Part shown: piece by piece, positions 1 through 4,663 of the stretch
How the letters are laid out: each line of letters begins with the position of its first letter
Position numbering within the stretch: position 1 is the first letter of the stretch
Assembly (NCBI GenBank): GCA_001507935.1
Contig: LGET01000052.1
Coordinates: forward strand, 1-9,070
Direction of reading: 5' to 3'
Origin: Thermococcales archaeon 44_46
GTDB taxonomy: Archaea; Methanobacteriota_B; Thermococci; Thermococcales; Thermococcaceae
DNA: 9,070 nucleotides
Notes under the pieces: model-generated
Database searches by the model: none
What the model was told of the DNA's origin: nothing
Seen by the model: only the letters and a program-made list of their open reading frames with translations
Position numbers and translations under genes: made by a program

Positions 1-1
1 C

Positions 2-79
2 AGAATTCATTCTAGTTTTGGTGATCCGCCTGGTGATGTTACTGAATGGCTTCAGGAGGTGATGCCCCAGTTATCCTAA
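2..79 (+). CDS. possible 3' end of an unidentified gene, cut by window edge
   Basis: An open frame runs in from the left edge for 25 codons and ends at TAA (77-79). The tail reads ...DPPGDVTEWLQEVMPQLS. A T-rich stretch follows at 99-113, as expected behind an archaeal gene. It would converge on the aEF-1beta operon. The segment is too short to assign a family, and a chance open frame of this length is quite possible. The only support is the plausible helical C-terminus and the terminator-like sequence. Confidence 0.35.
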   Translation, partial: RIHSSFGDPPGDVTEWLQEVMPQLS

Positions 80-98
80 CAGTATCAGCCAGGTAGAA

Positions 99-113
99 TT
101 TTACATTTTTCTT
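99..113 (+). terminator. T-rich putative terminator for the left-edge gene
   Basis: The plus strand carries a run of Ts broken by two short interruptions, 20 bases after the stop at 79. There is no hairpin, which is normal for intrinsic termination in Thermococcales, where oligo-T on the coding strand is enough. Support is weak because the gene itself is uncertain. Confidence 0.35.
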
Positions 114-159
114 CCGAAAGCCTCGCCGTTCACAGCGATGGGCCAGAAAGGCTGCTCAA

Positions 160-192
160 ACTTTTAAAATTTTTCTCAAAATAAAAAATAAG
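160..192 (-). terminator. T-rich putative terminator of the aEF-1beta operon
   Basis: Read on the minus strand, the sequence just past the aEF-1beta stop (197-199) contains TTATTTTTTATTTTG followed by a second T cluster near 162-170. Consecutive oligo-T tracts are the usual terminator form in Thermococcales. Confidence 0.55.
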
Positions 193-196
193 GCTA

Positions 197-484
197 TCAA
201 AATCTAGAAACTGTCTCAACTTCTGCACTTTCAACGTTTTCAAGTTGGGCAAATGCTTCTGCAACCTCATCAAAGGAATATCCTTCAGCATCTTTTCCAA
301 GCACGTAGACTTTAAGTGCAACTAGCCCAAATGCAATTGGCTGCCTTTCAATCTTAGAGATTCCATATTTGCCCCCAAATTTCTCCTCGAGTGTCTTTCT
401 GATGGCTGCTTCTAATTCATCGAGGTTTACATCTGGATCGGTTGGCATAACCTTAATAACTCCTACCAAATTAAAGTCGCTCAT
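197..484 (-). CDS. ef1b: translation elongation factor 1-beta (aEF-1beta)
   Basis: This 95-residue protein is the archaeal guanine-nucleotide exchange factor for elongation factor 1-alpha. It releases GDP from aEF-1A so that the factor can reload with GTP and bring in the next aminoacyl-tRNA. The sequence begins MSDFNLVGVIKVMPTDPDVN and ends with a segment rich in E and V (residues NVESAEVETVSRF). Between them lie the conserved QPIAFGLVALKVYV core strand and the GYSFDEVAEAF helix. Length and start/end motifs match the family as I know it from Thermococcales. The frame is open a further 10 codons upstream, to an ATG at 514, but the start at 484 is preferred: GAGGTGA lies 5 bases before it, and the longer form would overlap the zinc-ribbon gene. 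It is the second gene of an operon, 10 bases after the zinc-ribbon stop. The segment near residues 38-43 (EEKFGGKYG) looks slightly longer than in the orthologues I remember. Confidence 0.97.
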   Translation of the reverse strand: MSDFNLVGVIKVMPTDPDVNLDELEAAIRKTLEEKFGGKYGISKIERQPIAFGLVALKVYVLGKDAEGYSFDEVAEAFAQLENVESAEVETVSRF

Positions 485-494
485 TTTCTTCACC

Positions 495-668
495 TCAAGG
501 TCCTTCCCATCCACATTTGGGGCACTTGTAGGTTACCCCAAGGACACGACAGCTTTCACATCTCCATATAACTTCTTCCCCACAGTTCGGGCATATAAAG
601 TGGGTAGCGTGCTCTCTTGGTGTTATCTCCTTTCCACATGATGTACACACGGGGATTGTTTCGGCCAT
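495..668 (-). CDS. small zinc-ribbon protein (HVO_2753 / DUF1610-like)
   Basis: This 57-residue protein is missing from simple long-ORF lists. It starts [20 protein letters not shown] and ends [10 protein letters not shown]. It contains four Cys-x-x-Cys knuckles: CTSC (8-11), CPNC (26-29), CESC (37-40) and CPKC (49-52). These are enough for two zinc ribbons. The start at 668 is fixed by AAGGAGGTGG at 675-684, seven bases upstream. Its TGA stop sits inside the GAGGTGA ribosome binding site of aEF-1beta, so translation of the two is probably coupled. Small two-ribbon proteins next to the aEF-1beta gene are a conserved archaeal arrangement as I recall it, which suggests a translation-linked or RNA-binding role. 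No enzymatic motif is present, and the molecular function is not established from this sequence. Confidence 0.9.
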   Translation of the reverse strand: MAETIPVCTSCGKEITPREHATHFICPNCGEEVIWRCESCRVLGVTYKCPKCGWEGP

Positions 669-733
669 TTCAAACCACCTCCTTAGAAATGAGGTTTTTG
701 GTTATCGTGACTCTTAACGCAATAAAGGGAGTC

Positions 734-750
734 TATTTATAAAACTTTCG
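734..750 (-). promoter_or_regulatory. BRE/TATA promoter of the zinc-ribbon/aEF-1beta operon
   Basis: On the minus strand the sequence is CGAAAGTTTTATAAATAG: a purine-rich TFB-recognition element (743-750) directly followed by a TATA box (734-743). The expected start of transcription, about 25 bases downstream, falls near 710-714. This leaves a leader of roughly 45 bases before the ATG at 668. It is the only good TATA box in the gap upstream of the operon. Confidence 0.75.
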
Positions 751-752
751 AG

Positions 753-809
753 AGGGTCAGACCATGCGAGTCTCTTCATCTTTCTGTCGAAATCTCCCTC
801 ATCATCCCT
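753..809 (-). ncRNA. C/D box sRNA (2'-O-methylation guide)
   Basis: Read on the minus strand, the elements occur in order with textbook archaeal spacing: C box ATGATGA (805-799), 12-base guide (798-787), D' box CAGA (786-783), 3-base spacer, C' box ATGAAGA (779-773), 12-base guide (772-761), D box CTGA (760-757). The flanks AGGG (809-806) and CCCT (756-753) pair to give the terminal stem. C and D are canonical, while D' and C' each differ by one base, as is usual. Such RNAs assemble with L7Ae, Nop5 and fibrillarin. The D guide GACTCGCATGGT is complementary, with one terminal G-U, to the conserved GCCAUGCGAGUC near the 5' end of archaeal 16S rRNA. The D+5 rule puts the methyl on the U of CCAUG, about U56 in E. 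coli numbering. I could not assign a target to the D' guide GGGAGATTTCGA; remembered rRNA matches were only about 7 bases. Confidence 0.88.
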
Positions 810-831
810 AACAAAAATAAAAGTGGGGAGC

Positions 832-848
832 TTATAAATCTTCCTCAA
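832..848 (-). promoter_or_regulatory. TATA box probably serving the C/D box sRNA, overlapping the stop of the 99-aa gene
   Basis: The minus strand reads GAGGAAGATTTATAAGC. TTTATAA (838-832) has a purine-rich BRE-like stretch before it and is centred about 26 bases upstream of the predicted 5' end of the sRNA (809), the normal archaeal TATA-to-start distance. The TAA stop codon of the 99-residue gene forms the last bases of the box, so coding and promoter bases are shared. Confidence 0.55.
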
Positions 849-1131
849 AAGCCAAAAACTGCACAAATTTCTGTTTGTATGCTAACACTTCTCTTATTTG
901 CTTTTCATCCACATTCTCTGAGACACTGATCTGCTTGTAAAGCATTTCAAGTTCTTTTAGTGCTCTTTCAAGTTCCATCTCTTTGTCTTTATAGCTTCCA
1001 TTGGAACTCTTTATCTTGGTCAAAAGTTTGCCCCTCAGAAACGGCAAAACTTCAAACGGCCGGCCCATATAGGCCCAATATATACCTTCTCTTAAAATTT
1101 CACCCAGAATCTCAATTTCAGAATAGTTCAT
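832..1131 (-). CDS. hypothetical 99-residue helical protein
   Basis: I do not recognise this family. The protein begins MNYSEIEILGEILREGIYWA and ends with the acidic tail FEEDL. It has no signal peptide, no clear membrane segment and no cysteine cluster. Residues about 48-67 (KDKEMELERALKELEMLYKQ) form a charged amphipathic helix with possible coiled-coil character, and a second helix follows around 75-92. An in-frame TGA lies a short way upstream, so the start at 1131 is the first possible ATG. The ribosome binding site is weak (GGTAGG, about 9 bases upstream). A stronger GAGGAGGGAG lies about 35 bases upstream but leads to no long frame. The gene is divergent from the transporter and could in principle encode a small regulator, but no DNA-binding motif is visible. 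Confidence 0.65.
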   Translation of the reverse strand: MNYSEIEILGEILREGIYWAYMGRPFEVLPFLRGKLLTKIKSSNGSYKDKEMELERALKELEMLYKQISVSENVDEKQIREVLAYKQKFVQFLAFEEDL

Positions 1132-1331
1132 TCTATTTTTCCTACCGATTGGTTTCCCACTCCCTCCTCATGGGTATCACCATCTTTAAGCAGGATTTAT
1201 TGTTGATTAAATTTTTGGCCATTTGTCTATCAAAATGCCAAATAATTCCAAAAATAATTCATTTTTGTCAATTTAGTGCCCAATCTTCTTGTGCTATCTG
1301 TCATCAATTCAAATAAAGTAACGGAAGAAGG

Positions 1332-1354
1332 AAAGTTTATGATGGTTAAACTTT
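1332..1354. repeat. 8-base perfect inverted repeat, possible operator
   Basis: AAAGTTTA (1332-1339) and TAAACTTT (1347-1354) are exact reverse complements separated by 7 bases. The symmetry and 15-base centre-to-centre spacing would suit a dimeric regulator. It lies about 75 bases upstream of promoter 1, which is far for a repressor site but possible for an activator or for regulation of the divergent gene. AT-rich inverted repeats also arise by chance. Confidence 0.3.
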
Positions 1355-1423
1355 GATAAAACGCTTTTTTCAGATTTCTACAGTTTTCTTCTATGTTTTC
1401 AAATAAAATAACAGCTTAATATC

Positions 1424-1440
1424 TTATGAACTATATATAG
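1424..1440 (+). promoter_or_regulatory. candidate promoter 1 upstream of the binding-protein gene
   Basis: TTATGAACTATATATAG contains a strong TATA box (1431-1440, itself a 10-base palindrome) with an A-containing BRE-like sequence in front. Transcription would start near 1460-1465, giving a leader of about 175 bases that includes the hairpin at 1494-1528. This is the best TATA match in the region. Confidence 0.55.
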
Positions 1441-1493
1441 GGGTTCTATTTGCATCACAAAGCTGTCAAAGTATTAGGTGGAGATTCTATCGG

Positions 1494-1528
1494 GGATCAG
1501 GGAGGATTACCTCCTTTTATTCTGAGCC
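1494..1528 (+). ncRNA. structured leader hairpin or small RNA (candidate)
   Basis: GGAGG (1501-1505) and CCTCC (1510-1514) form a 5-bp stem closed by the loop ATTA. The flanks GGATCAG (1494-1500) and CTGAGCC (1522-1528) can extend it by 6 of 7 pairs, leaving a 7-base T-rich bulge on the 3' side. TTAGG (1474-1478) and CCTAA (1527-1531) offer an alternative outer pairing. It lies between the two candidate promoters. It could be a leader structure, an attenuator (T-rich sequence follows the inner stem) or part of a separate small RNA. An ACA trinucleotide occurs at 1537-1539, but the lower stem needed for an H/ACA guide is too poor to call it one. Confidence 0.35.
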
Positions 1529-1542
1529 TAAGTTTTACAGAA

Positions 1543-1560
1543 ACGTAACTCTTAAATAGG
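1543..1560 (+). promoter_or_regulatory. candidate promoter 2, proximal to the binding-protein gene
   Basis: ACGTAACTCTTAAATAGG has a TATA-like CTTAAATA box preceded by a BRE-like segment. Transcription would start near 1583-1586, leaving a leader of about 50 bases, a more usual length for this order. It is weaker in sequence than promoter 1; the two may be alternatives. Confidence 0.45.
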
Positions 1561-1579
1561 TCTTTTGATGTATATTCTT

Positions 1580-1601
1580 ATGCCATTATACACTAAGGCA
1601 T
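1580..1601. promoter_or_regulatory. short inverted repeat at the promoter 2 start region
   Basis: ATGCC (1580-1584) and GGCAT (1597-1601) are reverse complements 12 bases apart, covering the transcription start expected from promoter 2. That is a typical repressor position in Thermococcales. The repeat is short and does not match the TATCAC-N5-GTGATA glycolytic motif, so it is only a candidate. Confidence 0.25.
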
Positions 1602-1637
1602 GCAATATTGAAGAAAAAATGAAGGAGGCCGAAATAT

Positions 1638-4424
1638 ATGAAGAGGTCTGGAATTTTGGCATTGTTGTTTGTTTTTGTTATGGCACTAAGCCCACTAGCT
1701 GCAGCACAAAAAGGCCCAGCAGCTGACGTTATTTATATAACTGCTAGAACAAACCAAGAAGCAGCAATCACAGACGTTGCAAAAGGAGACTTAGACATCT
1801 TTTTGCACTCAGTAGGTGGAGCTACCTTTAAAGATCTGCCCCAAGATATTCTAGACAAGCTTGAACTAATTAAAAGTGCAAGTGGATACTGGGAAATCAC
1901 AATAAACATATATCACGACCCAGACAGTCCATATTTAGTTACAGTAGGCGAAAAGAAATACTTCAACCCATTCGCTATGAGAGAAGCTAGGTTTGCATTA
2001 AACTTCCTCATAAGCAGGCAATACTTAGTTCAGAACATTCTTCAAGGTAGTGGAGCGCCAATGTTTGGTTCGATTAGGCCAAGCACTGGTGCAAATGCGT
2101 ATTTTGAACCGGTTTATAAGGCATTAGGATTAAGTGCAACTGCAGATGTTGAAAAAGCCAAGACTATCTTCGAAAACGCAATGAAAAAAGCTGCAGAGGA
2201 GCTTGCTGCCAAAGGCTACAAATTGGAACTCAAGCAGGACGAAGAAGGAAAAACTTGGTGGTACTTTGAAGGGGAACCAGTAACCGTAAAGTTCATTATC
2301 AGAATAGAAGACGAAAGAAAAGATGAGGGCCTGTATATAGCAGATCTATTAGAAAAGTACTTCAACATAAAGGTAGACAGACTCCTCTGGGATAGAAAGA
2401 AGGCTAGTGGACTTGTCTATGCAGGAGATCCAAAGAACTATGAATGGAACCTTTACACAGCCGGTTGGATTTCTACAGTCAACGTTAAGTGGCCGGATGA
2501 TTTTACAGCATTCTTTAACGCGGCATGGTACTATGGATGGATACCATTCAATGGTCAGACTTCCCAATATCCGGAAGGAACCAAAGTAACTACTGTAAAA
2601 GAGTTTATTGATTACATTGGAGGTGCAGAAAGTGCCATTGAAAACTTAAACTTAAAGTACTATAACACTCCAGAAAAACTTGCAGAGCTCTATGACTGGA
2701 CAATAGAAGAGGTAACTAAGCTTCTTGTATTAAACAACCTCGAGTATAATGGAAAAGAATACGTACTTGAAGAAGGTAACCTTGACCAATACTGGGATTT
2801 ACAAAAATTGTCGATGGGTCTAGCTATAATGGATTCAGTAAGAGTGTTCACATCAGAGCAGTTGGAGTACTTCACAGTTAACAAGGAGAGAGTCCAAGCA
2901 ATCGCAAGAGACGTTTCTTCAGGATTATGGACAAGATGGAGCCTAATCACAGCAGAAACCCCAGACAAAGTACTAAGAGTTGCCGAATTCTCAGCAACAG
3001 GAGCACTCTTCATGAGCGCATTCAACCCAGTCGGCGGTATCGACGACGTTTACAGCTCAGCAATCTGGAGAGTAGTGTATGACTACCCAATCTACACCGA
3101 CCTTGCAACTGGAACATACATCCCAGTCAGATGCGACTACAAAGTTGAGAGAGGACCAGTCACAGTACCAGATGACGCTGTAGTTTACGACACTGCCCAA
3201 GACAAGTGGGTTGCTGCCCACGCCGGTGAACAGGCAAAGGCAAAGATTACCTACGACTGTAAGTTCGGCAACTGGCATGATGGTCACCCAATGACCATGG
3301 CCGACATCAAGTACGCTGCCGCATTCAACTGGGAGTGGGCAACCATGGACGGCGACAACGACCCATATTATGATAGCAAGATAGAAGGATCAATAGGAGA
3401 AACCCTTAAGCAAATTAAAGGTATCCAGTGGGTTGACGAAGACACCTACGTTGTTTACACTGACCTAACACACCCAGTTGCTGACGATGTAATGGCAAGC
3501 TCAAATGTCTTCTGGGCTTCACAACCATGGCAACTCCTCTATGCAGAAAGCGAACTCGTCGCCAAGGGAGAAGAATACGGCGCATCACAGAAGTACTCCT
3601 TCAGTGAGGAAGCAGAAGGTGTTGCACAGCTCGACCTTCTCGTGAAGGACCACGTTGCCGACTTGAAGAAGGTTCTTGAGGCCTTGAAGGCCAAGAATGC
3701 CGTTCCATCCGCAATTGCCGATGATGTAAGCGACCCAAGCGAAGGCTACACCAAGATAATTGACTGGATCAACAGCAAGGGACACGCTGTAATAAGCAAC
3801 GGACCATTCTACATTGAGAGCTATGATCCAGATAAGATTTTCCTCGAGTTGAGGGCATTCAGAGACCCAACATACCCATTCGACCTTGACTACTGGAAGC
3901 AGAGATTAATACTCGCAAAGCTCGAACTCGCCGGACTTGAAGTCCCAACCAGAATATTCACTGGCGATGACTTGAAAGTTGCAGTTAAGGCCAACTTAGT
4001 TGAAGAGTATCCAGAGACCGGTACAAAGCCTGCTGACAAGGGATTCGTCTTTGTTGAAGTGAAGGACGAGAAGGGACAAACAGTGTTCAGCGGTGAGGCT
4101 AAGCTCGCCACCGCTGGAAACTTTGAAGTAACAATACCAGGCTCAGAAACTGCTAAGTGGGAGGCTGGAAGATACGAAGTTTACGTCAAGGGTGGACTAG
4201 AAGAGGGCGTTGTTTCATTCACTGACAAGAAGGCCTTGGTTGTCATCAAGAAAGAAGAAACAACATCACCATCACCAACATCAAGCCCAACAAGCTCCCC
4301 AAGTCCGACTTCTTCACCAAGCCCAACAAGCTCCCCAAGCCCAACAGAAACTGGAGGAATCTGCGGACCAGCAGCACTCGTAGGACTAGCACTAATCCCA
4401 CTACTCCTAAGAAGAAAGAAGTGA
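1638..4424 (+). CDS. large surface-anchored family-5 solute-binding protein of an Opp/Dpp-type ABC importer
   Basis: This 928-residue extracellular binding protein (DppA/OppA/CbtA-like) captures the solute and delivers it to the permeases encoded downstream. Residues 1-23 are a signal peptide (basic start, hydrophobic core, likely cleavage after AAA before Q24), with no lipobox. Family-5 signatures are present: KGDLDIF (49-55), the lobe-III motif MREARFALNFLISRQYLVQN (114-133) followed by LQGSGAPMFGSIRPS, WHDGHPMTMADIKYA (546-560) and ISNGPFYIESYDP (719-731). They occur in permuted order: the lobe-III part comes before the part that normally opens the protein (about 446-560). Residues 771-870 look like an added beta-sandwich domain, 874-904 are a Ser/Thr/Pro linker, and ICGPAALVGLALIPLLLRRKK forms a CGP-CTERM-like anchor. 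The start follows GGAGG (1624-1628) by 9 bases. GC content rises sharply from about position 2930. Ordinary family members have 500-600 residues. Substrate unknown: peptide or oligosaccharide. Confidence 0.95.
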   Translation: MKRSGILALLFVFVMALSPLAAAQKGPAADVIYITARTNQEAAITDVAKGDLDIFLHSVGGATFKDLPQDILDKLELIKSASGYWEITINIYHDPDSPYLVTVGEKKYFNPFAMREARFALNFLISRQYLVQNILQGSGAPMFGSIRPSTGANAYFEPVYKALGLSATADVEKAKTIFENAMKKAAEELAAKGYKLELKQDEEGKTWWYFEGEPVTVKFIIRIEDERKDEGLYIADLLEKYFNIKVDRLLWDRKKASGLVYAGDPKNYEWNLYTAGWISTVNVKWPDDFTAFFNAAWYYGWIPFNGQTSQYPEGTKVTTVKEFIDYIGGAESAIENLNLKYYNTPEKLAELYDWTIEEVTKLLVLNNLEYNGKEYVLEEGNLDQYWDLQKLSMGLAIMDSVRVFTSEQLEYFTVNKERVQAIARDVSSGLWTRWSLITAETPDKVLRVAEFSATGALFMSAFNPVGGIDDVYSSAIWRVVYDYPIYTDLATGTYIPVRCDYKVERGPVTVPDDAVVYDTAQDKWVAAHAGEQAKAKITYDCKFGNWHDGHPMTMADIKYAAAFNWEWATMDGDNDPYYDSKIEGSIGETLKQIKGIQWVDEDTYVVYTDLTHPVADDVMASSNVFWASQPWQLLYAESELVAKGEEYGASQKYSFSEEAEGVAQLDLLVKDHVADLKKVLEALKAKNAVPSAIADDVSDPSEGYTKIIDWINSKGHAVISNGPFYIESYDPDKIFLELRAFRDPTYPFDLDYWKQRLILAKLELAGLEVPTRIFTGDDLKVAVKANLVEEYPETGTKPADKGFVFVEVKDEKGQTVFSGEAKLATAGNFEVTIPGSETAKWEAGRYEVYVKGGLEEGVVSFTDKKALVVIKKEETTSPSPTSSPTSSPSPTSSPSPTSSPSPTETGGICGPAALVGLALIPLLLRRKK
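4283..4339 (+). repeat. 36-base-period tandem repeat in the Ser/Thr/Pro linker
   Basis: An exact 21-base block starting AAGCCCAACAAGCTCCCCAA occurs at 4283-4303 and again at 4319-4339, offset by 36 bases (12 codons). The intervening bases encode the same kind of SPTSSPSP sequence. It encodes the flexible, probably glycosylated stalk holding the binding domain away from the membrane. Such DNA can change length by slippage or recombination. Confidence 0.8.
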
Positions 4425-4440
4425 CATCCTCTCTTTCAAA

Positions 4441-4467
4441 TTTTTAATTTTTCTTCTTCTTTTTAAT
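4441..4467 (+). terminator. T-rich terminator after the binding-protein gene
   Basis: Three T tracts (TTTTTAATTTTT, then TTCTTCTT, then CTTTTTAATT) begin 17 bases past the stop codon. There is no hairpin. Multiple oligo-T tracts are the standard terminator in this order. It would end most transcripts of the binding-protein gene before the permease genes. Confidence 0.7.
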
Positions 4468-4547
4468 TGTGGAGGTCGAGAATGTCTAACTAATATAGGC
4501 ATTTCATTTCGATAAGCATTTAAGCGCGTTTCTATGTCTCTGTTTGT

Positions 4548-4557
4548 GCTCATGAGC
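4548..4557. promoter_or_regulatory. 10-base palindrome upstream of the permease promoter
   Basis: GCTCATGAGC is a perfect palindrome followed by CCTTTTAC, about 30 bases upstream of the TATA box of the permease operon. It could be an operator half or simply chance; no matching copy was seen upstream of the binding-protein gene. Confidence 0.2.
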
Positions 4558-4575
4558 CTTTTACTGGACACTAAA

Positions 4576-4592
4576 TAGAAAAATATATAAAG
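4576..4592 (+). promoter_or_regulatory. promoter of the permease/ATPase operon
   Basis: The segment around TAGAAAAATATATAAAG contains a TATA box (ATATATAA, 4583-4590) with an A-rich BRE-like stretch just before it. The expected start, near 4612-4616, gives a leader of about 50 bases before the TTG start at 4664. The large transporter cluster thus has an internal promoter separate from that of the binding protein. Confidence 0.65.
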
Positions 4593-4663
4593 TTTTACAA
4601 ACTTGAAAATGTTGATGAATGATAAAAAGCCTCAATGTACACATTTGAATGGAGGTGTGTAAG

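Larger units (their letters stand above)
1132..1637. other. 506-base AT-rich divergent intergenic region
   Basis: There is no convincing protein gene here on either strand; the longest frames are short or shadow the 99-aa gene. It holds the sites listed separately: an 8-base inverted repeat at 1332-1354, candidate promoter 1 at 1424-1440, a hairpin at 1494-1528, candidate promoter 2 at 1543-1560 and a short inverted repeat at 1580-1601. The stretch 1190-1320 is very AT-rich with no pattern I can name. I found no strong TATA box for the 99-aa gene, only a weak ATAAAT on the minus strand near 1195-1200. Confidence 0.6.

Noticed and set aside
35..75. Second C/D box-like element at the left edge (GTGATG ... 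CTGA ... GTGATG)
   Set aside because: The boxes are only a few bases apart, leaving no room for a guide, and the last base of each C box is wrong. The bases are explained as possible coding sequence.
369..641. 90-codon open frame on the plus strand
   Set aside because: It lies antisense to aEF-1beta and the zinc-ribbon gene, has no ribosome binding site and gives a Ser/Phe-rich product typical of a shadow frame.
960..1316. 118-codon open frame on the plus strand
   Set aside because: Antisense to the 99-aa gene and running into AT-rich intergenic DNA; Cys/Phe/Ser-rich sequence with no domain and no ribosome binding site.
1462..1545. H/ACA guide RNA ending at the ACA at 1537-1539
   Set aside because: The lower stem is only TTAGG/CCTAA with mismatches, and no clear pseudouridine pocket or kink-turn can be drawn. 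Kept only as an unspecified hairpin.
1130..1640. Thermococcales glycolytic motif TATCAC-N5-GTGATA
   Set aside because: Only a single half-site-like TATCAC occurs (near 1174-1179), with no GTGATA at the right distance and no relation to a promoter start. No evidence for TrmBL1/Tgr control.
2690..3287. Long antisense frames inside the binding-protein gene
   Set aside because: The sense frame is a clear 928-residue protein. The antisense frames reflect its codon pattern and have no initiation signals.
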